The notes beneath the pieces are model-generated. The model was not told where the DNA came from, searched no databases, and worked only from the letters and a program-made list of their open reading frames with translations. From Deltaproteobacteria bacterium (GTDB lineage: Bacteria > Myxococcota_C > UBA6777): a stretch of 48,490 nucleotides of DNA. The stretch spans positions 1 through 48,490 of the forward strand of contig SBHC01000024.1 of assembly GCA_006226375.1 (NCBI GenBank), given 5' to 3'. Position numbers and translations under genes: made by a program. Below are positions 10,046 through 17,867 of this stretch, piece by piece; the stretch's first letter is position 1, and each line of letters opens with the position of its first letter.

Positions 10046-10074
10046 CAAGCACTCTACATATTTTCGGGACCTTC

Positions 10075-10094
10075 TGATTGATAAAGATCAATCA
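10075..10094. promoter_or_regulatory. FNR/CRP-family type operator
   Basis: TGATTGATAAAGATCAATCA is a perfect 8-bp inverted repeat with a 4-base centre. Its core TTGAT-N4-ATCAA (10078-10091) equals the classical FNR consensus. On the minus strand a TAGAGT sequence at 10056-10051 could be a -10 element; that would put the palindrome centre near -40, the position for class II activation by FNR-like regulators. This points at the antiporter gene. The methyltransferase gene starts about 140 bases away on the other side. Confidence 0.55.
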
Positions 10095-10232
10095 CCAGGA
10101 AAGCTCAGTTTGAACAAGACGACGGCTGCGCATTCACTGTCCTTTTCTACCCTGGTGGAGCTATGGTATCGTCTCACCATGCACCTCGCACCAGTCCCAT
10201 GCGTTTTCTTCCTCTCCCGATAGGATGACCCA

Positions 10233-11198
10233 ATGCACGAATCTTTGCAGCAATTAAGCCGTACGGTTGCCAGCTTCCTTGCGATTGAACTAGAACCTCA
10301 CGATCCGGTCCGCGTTTACGGTGAGGTTGCAGTGGGGATGTCACAGCTTTCCTTGGACATCTTGCGTTGTGAACAGGCCAACCTCAGCAAAGATGAGATC
10401 CTGGAAGTTCTCGCTCCAGCCCGTGAAGCCTTAAGCGAGTCGGTCTTTCTCCAACGATGCCAGGAGTGGCCACGTGGCTACCCTGGAGACTTTGAGACCA
10501 TTCACCACCTCTACTACGCAGAAAACAAAGCTCCGAAAGGCACCTTGGGGTATTACTGCGAAGCCTTCTCTTTGCATTCGGCCAGTACTCAACAGCACCG
10601 AAACAAGCTCCATCATCAGGCACACCTGCTGACTGACTTGTCCAGAGAGCGCGCCAACGAAGAGGTCCATATCCTTTCTCTTGCAAGCAGCAGCTGCATC
10701 GACCTGCACATGGCGATGCCTTTTTTGCAACAAAGCCAGGCTCAGATTGTAGTCAACGATGTGGACGAAGACGCTCTGGAAGCAGCCCGCTCCTTGCTCG
10801 CACCTCTGGCTTCGCAGTGTACGTTCCATTGCGGCAATGCGATGGAGTTGGTCGCCTGGGATGCGGAAGAACTTGGACTCTTTGACTGTATCTTCACAGG
10901 AGGTCTCTTCGACTACTTAAGCGACAAGCATGTGGTCTTTCTGCTCAAGCAGATGCTTCGGTATATGCTCAAGCCAGGAGGCTTTGTCTTCTTTACCAAC
11001 ATCGCCAAGCCCAATCCGTTCCGCCCGTCTATGGAGTACCTTGGAAGTTGGGCGATTATCGAACGAACCCCTGAAGACATTGAGCGACTTGTCGCCAAAA
11101 CAGGCGTGGAAAACCTCACCGTCAACGTGCAACAGGAACAAACAGGACTCACGCACATGGTCCGTGTTCAAACCTCGGATGATACGGAAGGTTCATAA
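10233..11198 (+). CDS. Class I SAM-dependent methyltransferase
   Basis: 321 residues. A helical N-terminal part ends with W-P-R-G-Y-P-G-D-F-E-T-I (about residues 85-96), followed by a Rossmann methyltransferase fold: V-H-I-L-S-L-A-S-S-S as a divergent motif I, V-V-N-D-V-D-E-D-A-L with the acidic residue for the SAM ribose, and F-D-C-I-F-T-G-G-L-F-D-Y-L as motif IV, then L-K-P-G-G-F-V-F-F-T-N. The R-G-Y-P-G-D block before the fold is one I associate, from memory, with proteins annotated as 3-hydroxypalmitate methyl ester synthesis factors; substrate remains unknown. The glycine-rich SAM loop is poor (S-L-A-S-S-S), so SAM binding should be checked. It is followed after 11 bases by a second gene, indicating an operon. 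Confidence 0.75.
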   Translation: MHESLQQLSRTVASFLAIELEPHDPVRVYGEVAVGMSQLSLDILRCEQANLSKDEILEVLAPAREALSESVFLQRCQEWPRGYPGDFETIHHLYYAENKAPKGTLGYYCEAFSLHSASTQQHRNKLHHQAHLLTDLSRERANEEVHILSLASSSCIDLHMAMPFLQQSQAQIVVNDVDEDALEAARSLLAPLASQCTFHCGNAMELVAWDAEELGLFDCIFTGGLFDYLSDKHVVFLLKQMLRYMLKPGGFVFFTNIAKPNPFRPSMEYLGSWAIIERTPEDIERLVAKTGVENLTVNVQQEQTGLTHMVRVQTSDDTEGS

Positions 11199-11209
11199 GA
11201 CCATCCCTT

Positions 11210-11818
11210 ATGACAGGAGACCCAAGCAACGTGTGCCTCGACTCCACCCACATCAACGCTCTTCGCATTTTGAGAGAATGTTATATCTGTACACCGGCCA
11301 ATCTGGAAGAATCGTTTGCTTCGCAACTGCTTGATACAGTTCAACGTGTAGCACAAGGCAGCCTTGAAGCATCTCTACACTACCGACCAACAGGACCGTC
11401 TTCCCACGCCACCATTCAGCAGCACATCGAACGAATCACCCAAGAGTCTTTGTTTACCGAAGAAGTCGAAGATCTTCTGCATGTAGACTCTCACCCTGGA
11501 ATCGACTTTGCACCTTATCGAATTGTAGAGTTCGGACACAACGAAGGAACACCCCTCTTCCAGCTTTGTAACATTGTGAGTGGAAACCCAATGGGCTATG
11601 TCTATGAAGGCCAAGCAACATCCCCATGCTACCGTATGTTTGATGGAGCAATCGATGTCTACCCGCTGAAGCCGAGCCACAACATACAAGCTGACGATGT
11701 TCGCTATGTAGTGGGAACTATCCTCGAAGAATTAAACCGCCATGCAGAGGTAAAGCTAACCTACCAACAACTTCGAGACTACCATTACATCGAACCGGCA
11801 TGTGAAGACGAAAGTTAA
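11210..11818 (+). CDS. Conserved-looking protein of unknown function
   Basis: 202 residues, no signal peptide, no membrane helix, and no domain I recognise. The sequence looks like a folded cytoplasmic protein: a helical first half, then a strand-rich part with R-I-V-E-F-G-H-N-E-G-T-P-L-F-Q-L and N-P-M-G-Y-V-Y-E-G, and an acidic C-terminus. ATG 11210 lies 11 bases after the methyltransferase stop, so the two are almost surely one transcription unit and may share a pathway. No strong ribosome site is visible; GGAAG about 20 bases upstream is distant, so translation may be coupled. Confidence 0.7.
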   Translation: MTGDPSNVCLDSTHINALRILRECYICTPANLEESFASQLLDTVQRVAQGSLEASLHYRPTGPSSHATIQQHIERITQESLFTEEVEDLLHVDSHPGIDFAPYRIVEFGHNEGTPLFQLCNIVSGNPMGYVYEGQATSPCYRMFDGAIDVYPLKPSHNIQADDVRYVVGTILEELNRHAEVKLTYQQLRDYHYIEPACEDES

Positions 11819-11966
11819 GAACAACTGGGGGGAACGATGCTTTCCCAAACAGCTTTACCACGGAAAGAGTCTTTCGGACCACAAACCGACAAGCACTTGT
11901 TTTCCCTTTCCAAGTCGGATACTTTGTCTGAGACATCATAGAAAAATTAAACAAGGAGAACCAACG

Positions 11967-13166
11967 ATGCCTGGCAGACGCAAGCTTCAGTGGTGCATCA
12001 CCCTGAGCCTGTTTCTCACCGTAACAACGATGAGTTCAGGTTGTTTCCTCGTTCGACTGTTCCAAAAGAAAAAGAGCCTGAAGAACGAAAAAGTAACATC
12101 CATCAAGGTGAGCCTCTCTACAGGCAGTCCTACGATGTGTCCAGGCCAAAAAGACAAACTCATGGTGGTGGCCACGACGAAAGAAGGAAAGACATTCACC
12201 ACAGAGCGCCTGTCTGACACGGTAGCTCCGGTAGGTTGGGATAACTATGCTGTGGATTGCTTTGGCTGTACACACGAGGGCAAAGGAGTCATCTTTGTCG
12301 ACAAAGACCCTCGCAAGCTATGGGGAAAGTCGGTCCGCTACAAAGCAACATTGATACACAAAGCCAGCCTTGTCTCCGAGGGAACCATCAACATTACATA
12401 CCGATGTAAGTTCGTCGCAGAACACAGCGGCTACAAAGGTCGGCGGGGCCGAAACGGTCTCGCAGGAAGAACGGGACGTGATGGCAGGTCGTACTCCAGC
12501 TCAGGCTCTTCTGCTCGTCCAGGAGGACGTGGCAGACGCGGAGGCAACGGAGGAAACGGACAGAACGGCGCACATGGACAAAACGCGGACAACCTCAGCG
12601 TGCGCATCGCGCTCTTGCAGCCCTCCAAGTCAAGCGCTCCTCTTTTGCAGGTGGCCGTTCGCAACATCAGCACCAACAAGACGGAAGTCTATCTTGTCGA
12701 TCCGCGGGGCGGACAGCTCATCATCCGAGCAGACGGTGGAGCTGGTGGCAACGGCGGAGTCGGCGGCTCTGGCGGACGAGGAGGCACTGGAGGCACTGGC
12801 TCGCCCAACGGCGATGGCGGCGAAGGAGGCGACGGTGGTGACGGCGGCGACGGCGGCGACGGTGGCGACGGCGGCTCCATCGAAGTGGTTGCAGACCCAG
12901 CAACACGACCTTACCTACGAGCCGTTACATTCTCCAACCTGGGAGGCCAAGGAGGATACAGAGGCAGCCAAGGCACAGGTGGTGGGTCAGGAACGGTCTA
13001 CAGCGGCGGCCAAGAAGGCCCCTCCGGTCGTTTTGGACAGGTGGGACGCCCCGGTCGTTCGGGACGCAGCGGCCCTCCTGTTGAGATTCGCTATGGCAGC
13101 GTCCGCCCCACCTCCATGAAACCAGCCCCACCGCCCCCGCCTCCCTCCGACGACAACCCCTACTGA
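11967..13166 (+). CDS. Secreted glycine-rich, collagen-like repeat protein
   Basis: 399 residues. ATG 11967 is fixed by AAGGAG eight bases upstream and by a hydrophobic signal segment ending in S-S-G-C (Cys26), a weak lipobox. Residues about 40-150 form an ordinary domain with several Cys. Then come two glycine-rich blocks, G-R-R-G-R-N-G-L-A-G-R-T-G-R and G-G-A-G-G-N-G-G-V-G-G-S-G-G-R, separated by a strand-like 45-residue domain, a G-D-G-G-D-G run, and a Pro-rich tail. The Gly-X-Y spacing in places is collagen-like but irregular. Likely a cell-surface or spore-coat-like structural protein; this is inference. A 148-base gap separates it from the preceding operon, so it may have its own promoter, though none is clear. 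Confidence 0.75.
   Translation: MPGRRKLQWCITLSLFLTVTTMSSGCFLVRLFQKKKSLKNEKVTSIKVSLSTGSPTMCPGQKDKLMVVATTKEGKTFTTERLSDTVAPVGWDNYAVDCFGCTHEGKGVIFVDKDPRKLWGKSVRYKATLIHKASLVSEGTINITYRCKFVAEHSGYKGRRGRNGLAGRTGRDGRSYSSSGSSARPGGRGRRGGNGGNGQNGAHGQNADNLSVRIALLQPSKSSAPLLQVAVRNISTNKTEVYLVDPRGGQLIIRADGGAGGNGGVGGSGGRGGTGGTGSPNGDGGEGGDGGDGGDGGDGGDGGSIEVVADPATRPYLRAVTFSNLGGQGGYRGSQGTGGGSGTVYSGGQEGPSGRFGQVGRPGRSGRSGPPVEIRYGSVRPTSMKPAPPPPPPSDDNPY
12810..12875 (+). repeat. Nine-base tandem repeat encoding Gly-Asp-Gly
   Basis: Seven in-frame copies of GGC-GAC-GGC-like units inside the glycine-rich protein, with only third-position changes (and one GAA). Because 9 is a multiple of 3, slippage would change length without breaking the frame, so copy number may vary between strains. 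Confidence 0.8.
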
Positions 13167-13375
13167 ACACTTTCTCTGAAAGTAAAAAAACAAAGCGAAC
13201 CATTCGTTCTCTATTTCGTAGCACCCCTTTGAAATCCAATGGACTCGTTGTTTCTCGACTCCAATCAACCATGAGGTTCCTCCTTATGCCCCCGACCTAA
13301 CATCCTTTCTTTTTCCTCCAAAGATGCTTCATGACAGGACAATTGCGTCCTGCATGTGGTCACAATGGAGGAACC

Positions 13376-13720
13376 ATGACCAACTTCAAGCGCAACCAAC
13401 CCCCCCAACCTTCCCAACATCAAAGCCAGGCACAACCCGAGAGCACAGGCACGGAACGAACGCTCTACCCTGTGAAAGTCGGCTCACGACGATGCGGTCG
13501 TCTCGCCCTGCACTGGGCAGAGAGCGAAGAAGACGCGAAAGCATCGGTCGAAGATGCGATTCGCTCCGGTGAGCTTCTACCCTTTTGCGTTCGAATCGAA
13601 AGCGCAACACGCATTGGATACGCACGAATCTGGGCCCACACCATCGAGGAAGCCACCAGCGCAGCCAAACATGCGATGCGACCGGGCTACCAACTGATCA
13701 GCGTTTGGCTCGATCGCTAG
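13376..13720 (+). CDS. Small protein of unknown function
   Basis: 114 residues from ATG 13376, chosen for GGAGG four bases upstream; an ATG 45 bases earlier has no site. The first 30 residues are Gln/Pro-rich and probably disordered. The rest (V-K-V-G-S-R-R-C-G-R-L-A-L-H-W to the end) has the alternating strand-helix look of a small folded domain, with A-H-T-I-E-E-A-T-S-A-A-K-H-A resembling a helix. No signal peptide. I do not recognise a family. It is convergent with the large cysteine-rich gene and sits 209 bases after the glycine-rich gene. Confidence 0.6.
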   Translation: MTNFKRNQPPQPSQHQSQAQPESTGTERTLYPVKVGSRRCGRLALHWAESEEDAKASVEDAIRSGELLPFCVRIESATRIGYARIWAHTIEEATSAAKHAMRPGYQLISVWLDR

Positions 13721-13778
13721 CAGACCCATCCCCAAAGACAGCCCACCTTCATGACCTTCCAACACAAGGCCGTCCATC

Positions 13779-16700
13779 TTAGTTGTTGGGTGCACCATGA
13801 CAGATCCATCGCTTGATGGTGTCGATCTGAGAGCTTGTAAGGCTTCCAGAAGGAGGCATGGTGTTCCCACAGACCGAACCTCCTGCACCAATCTTGTTCA
13901 AGAAGTAGCTTTTTGCGGTATCTCCCGGCACAACAAAGATCTGATTGTTGCACCCAGAGACTTTGTTCACCAAGTTGCCGTACGACATATTCACCTCCAA
14001 AGAGATGTTTCCAGAGGGACGACGCCCTCCATGACACCCAGAACAAGCCGATGTAAGAATGGGCTGCACCTCTGTAGAGAACTTCACCGTGTTTCCACAA
14101 GGTGACTGGCATGTTCCACCCGAACAAGACTGTCCGGAAGGACAAGCATTTCCACATCGCCCACAGTGTTTTGCGTCCGTCGTAAGGTTCACACAAGCTC
14201 CACTGCACAAGGTTTGTCCAGAGGGACATTGGCACTGACCGCTAACACACGACGTCCCGTTGGGACAGACCTTTCCACATCCACCACAATGCTGGTTGTT
14301 GGTGCTCGTGTTGGTGCAAACACCTCCACACAAAATCTGACCTGTAGGGCACTTGCATTGCCCGCTGATGCAAGACGTCCCGCTTGGACAGGCTTTGTTG
14401 CAAGCTCCACAGTGCAGAGCGTTCGTTTGAGTATCCACACAGCTGGTTCCGCAGAGCACCTGACCGGAAGGACACTTGCACTGCCCGCTGATGCACGATG
14501 TTCCAGTGGGGCAAAGGATCCCGCAAGCGCCACAATGCTTCACGTCCGAGTTCGTGTCCACACACTGACCGCTGCATTTCACCGTTCCAGGATTGCAAAC
14601 ACAAACACCGTTGGAGCAAGTCTGTCCGCTGGTGCAAGCCTTTCCACAGCCACCACAATTCTGATTGTTGGAGTTGGTGTTGGTACAAACGCCACTGCAG
14701 AGGGTTTCTCCTGCGCTGCATTGGCACGAACCATTGAAACAAGAAGAACCTGATGGACAAGACTTTCCGCACCCACCGCAATGTTGGGAGTTTGTCGTGG
14801 TGTTCACACACAAGCCCGAACAAAGCTGCGTTCCAGAGGGACACTTGCAAGCACCAGCTTGGCACGATGCACCCGATGGACAGGACTTTCCACACCCACC
14901 ACAATGGGATGAATCAACTTGTGGGTCCACGCACTGACCGCTGCATAGGATGGTGTTGGAGGAGCATCGGCATTGGCCACTGACGCAAGACGTGCCTGTA
15001 GAACAAACCGTTCCACAACTTCCACAGTTCTGGGAGCTGGTCGATGTGTTCACACAGGAGCCGCTGCACAAGCTTGTTCCCGAAGGACACGCGCAAACGC
15101 CGCTGGAGCAAGACGTGCCATTGCTACAAGACTTTCCACACCCTCCACAGTGCGAATCATTGGTATTGGTGTTCACACACACAGAACCACACAAGGACGT
15201 ACCGCTAGGACATTTGCACACTCCAGAAGAACATGTTGTCCCTGATGGACAGACTTTGTTGCACGCTCCACAATGCGAAGAATCCGTGGAGGTGTCCACA
15301 CAGGTGGAGCCACAGAGAGTTCCCTGGCTTCCACAAGAGCATGTACCCGAAGAGCAAAGAGTCCCAGACGGACAGACTTTGTTGCACGCTCCACAATGCG
15401 AAGAGTCTGAACTCAACGAGACACACAAGCCTCCACAAAGCGTCGTCCCTTGGGGACAGGAACAGACCCCCTGCACACAGGTCGTTCCACCGGAGCATGT
15501 ACGACCACAAGCACCGCAGTGTTTGGGATCGACGTTGGTAGACACACAAGTTCCACCACACAACGATGTTCCCGTAGGACATTTGCACGAGCCTGACTGG
15601 CAACTCTGTCCAGTGGAGCAAACATTGGAGCACGCGCCGCAATGGGACGAATGGTTCGACGTGTTCACACAAGCCCCACTGCACAATGTTGTTCCCGAAG
15701 GACATTGGCAAGAACCCTGTACGCAAGAAAGCCCCGAGCCACAGACATTTCCGCATGTCCCACAATTGGAGCCGTCGTTCTGAAGGTTGATACATGACGC
15801 GCCGCAGCGAGTCGTCCCCTGGGGACAGGCTCCACGCTGGCAAGATCCAGAAGAACACACAAACCCAGAAGAGCACGTGTTGTTGCATCCCCCGCAGTGG
15901 CTCGCGTTGGACTGGGTATCTACACATGTGGAGCCACAAAGCTTAAGGCCCGAGAGACAAGCACATGTTCCTTGCTGACAAGTCTGTTGACCCACACATG
16001 CTTTGTTACAACCGCCACAGTGGGCAAGGCTGGTCCGGGTGTCCACACAAACTCCACCACAAAGACTCTGGCCTGTTGGACAGGTACAAACTCCATTCGA
16101 GCAGGAACTTCCACCCTGACAAGCTTTGTTGCACGCTCCACAATGACTGGAGCTACGTGAAGTATCGACACAAGCACCACCGCACAAGGTGGTCCCTGTT
16201 GGGCAGGAGCACTTCCCTTGCTGGCACAATTGACCGCTGGCACACACCACGCCACAGCCACCACAATGAGAAGAATTGCTTGTCACATCCAGACAAGTAC
16301 CATTGCAAAGCTTTTGCCCCGTCAAACACCCACAGCTCCCGCTCTGGCATTGGCTACCACCGCTGCAGGCTTTGTTGCATCCGCCACAATGACCGGCGCT
16401 TGTTGCAGTGTTCACACACTTGCCTGAGCACAAGACCTGCCCTGACGGACACTGACATACACCCGACTGGCATGATGTTCCTCCGGTGCAAGCCTTGTTG
16501 CAACCTCCACAATGTTGATTGTCTGTCGAAGCATCCACACAGCTTGAACCACACAAGGTCTTGCTACCCGAACATGCGCATTGTCCTTGGTTGCAAGACG
16601 TCGCGGACGGGCAAGCCTTGCTGCATCCACCGCAATGTTGCGAGTCCGTGTTCGTGTTAACACAAGCTCCTCCGCATAACGTCGTACCTGTGGGGCATTC

Positions 16701-17753
16701 ACATTTTCCTTGCTTGCAAAGAGTTCCACCCGAACAAACGTTGTCACAGGCACCACAGTGTTTGGAGTTGCTCTGGGTTTGCTCACAGGTACCATTGCAC
16801 AGCGTTGTTCCCGAAGGACAGTCGCACTGACCTTGCACACACGAAGAGCCTCCAGAGCAGGCCTTTTTGCAGGCTCCACAATGTTGATTGTCTGTGGAAA
16901 GCTTCACACAGAGACCCTCGCAAAATGTGAAACCACTTCCACACGTGCATTGGCCTTGCACACACAGCTGACCACTTGGACAAGCCTGGCCACAAGCTCC
17001 GCAATGCTCCCGAGAAGACGTCACATCCACGCAGGCCTTCTCACAAAATTGCTGACCTTTGGGGCAACTGCATACTCCTGCCTGACAGGACGAGCCTCCC
17101 TCACAAGCGACGCCACATTTGCCACAGTGTCGAGGACTCGCTTGCGGGTCCACGCAAGCCCCACCACACAACAGCTGGCCATCAGGACAAGCACAGACGC
17201 CTTCTTTGCAGAAGCTACCACCGGCGCAAGCAGCGTTGCATTTCCCACAGTGGGCTCCGTCTGTTTTCACATTGGTGCAAGCGCCACCGCACAGGATTTG
17301 TCCCTTAGGGCATTCACAAGACCCTTGAACGCAAGACGTTCCAGTCGGACAAGCGTTTCCACAAGCGCCGCAATGAAGAGGATTGTCTTCTACCTTTACA
17401 CATTCATCGCCACAAGCCGTGGTTCCAGGTTCGCACACACAAGCTCCTGCCTTGCAAGCCTGGTAGGCTTTGCAAGCCTGACGACAAGCACCACAATGGC
17501 GAAGATTGGACGACAGATCCGCGCACAGCGTCCCACATCGAGTTTCGCCTTGTGGACAACTCCCAGCAGGTAACTCTGTAGGCTCTGCATCACTTGAATC
17601 ATCATCGACAAACGCACCAGTATCATCCGACTCACCGGAATCTCGGGTAGAAACCGTAGGTTCATCTCCGCCATCTGGTGAAAGAGGCGCAGGAGAACAG
17701 CCGCCGCCCACAAGCCACAAGACAAGACACAGTAACGCCAAGATCCGCCGCAT
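13779..17753 (-). CDS. Lipoprotein: 28 eight-Cys repeats plus cytochrome-c-like C-terminus
   Basis: 1324 residues. The signal peptide ends at V-G-G-G-C (Cys19), followed by an acidic Ser/Asp linker. Residues 66-1216 are 28 consecutive units of 41 residues with spacing C-x6-C-x3-C-x9-C-x2-C-x3-C-x5-C-x4-C-x, typical core H-C-G-x-C; this gives more than 220 cysteines, presumably disulfide-bonded outside the cell. The last 108 residues are different: C-S-G-C-H at 1237-1241, a later M-P-P (Met1299) and L-T-S-S-Q-I-D-T-I-K-R-W-I, the layout of PSCyt1-type or class I cytochrome c domains with a possible Met axial ligand. The start follows a strong GGGAGG site. Role unknown: a long rigid stalk carrying a haem or metal domain is the simplest reading. 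Automatic labels such as tryptophan synthase for this repeat type should be ignored. Confidence 0.85.
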   Translation of the reverse strand: MRRILALLCLVLWLVGGGCSPAPLSPDGGDEPTVSTRDSGESDDTGAFVDDDSSDAEPTELPAGSCPQGETRCGTLCADLSSNLRHCGACRQACKAYQACKAGACVCEPGTTACGDECVKVEDNPLHCGACGNACPTGTSCVQGSCECPKGQILCGGACTNVKTDGAHCGKCNAACAGGSFCKEGVCACPDGQLLCGGACVDPQASPRHCGKCGVACEGGSSCQAGVCSCPKGQQFCEKACVDVTSSREHCGACGQACPSGQLCVQGQCTCGSGFTFCEGLCVKLSTDNQHCGACKKACSGGSSCVQGQCDCPSGTTLCNGTCEQTQSNSKHCGACDNVCSGGTLCKQGKCECPTGTTLCGGACVNTNTDSQHCGGCSKACPSATSCNQGQCACSGSKTLCGSSCVDASTDNQHCGGCNKACTGGTSCQSGVCQCPSGQVLCSGKCVNTATSAGHCGGCNKACSGGSQCQSGSCGCLTGQKLCNGTCLDVTSNSSHCGGCGVVCASGQLCQQGKCSCPTGTTLCGGACVDTSRSSSHCGACNKACQGGSSCSNGVCTCPTGQSLCGGVCVDTRTSLAHCGGCNKACVGQQTCQQGTCACLSGLKLCGSTCVDTQSNASHCGGCNNTCSSGFVCSSGSCQRGACPQGTTRCGASCINLQNDGSNCGTCGNVCGSGLSCVQGSCQCPSGTTLCSGACVNTSNHSSHCGACSNVCSTGQSCQSGSCKCPTGTSLCGGTCVSTNVDPKHCGACGRTCSGGTTCVQGVCSCPQGTTLCGGLCVSLSSDSSHCGACNKVCPSGTLCSSGTCSCGSQGTLCGSTCVDTSTDSSHCGACNKVCPSGTTCSSGVCKCPSGTSLCGSVCVNTNTNDSHCGGCGKSCSNGTSCSSGVCACPSGTSLCSGSCVNTSTSSQNCGSCGTVCSTGTSCVSGQCRCSSNTILCSGQCVDPQVDSSHCGGCGKSCPSGASCQAGACKCPSGTQLCSGLCVNTTTNSQHCGGCGKSCPSGSSCFNGSCQCSAGETLCSGVCTNTNSNNQNCGGCGKACTSGQTCSNGVCVCNPGTVKCSGQCVDTNSDVKHCGACGILCPTGTSCISGQCKCPSGQVLCGTSCVDTQTNALHCGACNKACPSGTSCISGQCKCPTGQILCGGVCTNTSTNNQHCGGCGKVCPNGTSCVSGQCQCPSGQTLCSGACVNLTTDAKHCGRCGNACPSGQSCSGGTCQSPCGNTVKFSTEVQPILTSACSGCHGGRRPSGNISLEVNMSYGNLVNKVSGCNNQIFVVPGDTAKSYFLNKIGAGGSVCGNTMPPSGSLTSSQIDTIKRWICHGAPNN
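14106..17558 (-). repeat. 28 tandem 123-base units (41 residues, eight Cys)
   Basis: The units are contiguous; only unit 14 has three extra residues (R-G-A). Most neighbouring units differ at many bases, indicating old duplications, but some adjacent ones share long identical blocks, such as 15247-15281 and 15370-15404. Confidence 0.9.
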
Positions 17754-17800
17754 AAGAAACCTCCCAAAAGAAACGTGAATGGTTGAGCCTAAACCTTCTT

Positions 17801-17806
17801 ATCATA
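17801..17806 (-). promoter_or_regulatory. Possible -10 element for the 28-repeat gene
   Basis: TATGAT on the minus strand matches five of six -10 bases and lies about 48 bases before ATG 17753. No good -35 is found 16-18 bases upstream, so it is only a candidate. The 114-base gap to the upstream beta-helix gene leaves room for a promoter. Confidence 0.25.
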
Positions 17807-17867
17807 CTGTCGTCAACAAGCAGCAAAATCTTTAAGTCAATTGGGGAAGCATTCAAGAACAATGGGG

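Noticed and set aside
13779-17753. CRISPR array or tRNA cluster as the cause of the strong periodicity
   Set aside because: The 123-base period is in frame, codes for a constant eight-Cys pattern, and units are contiguous and diverged without unique spacers.
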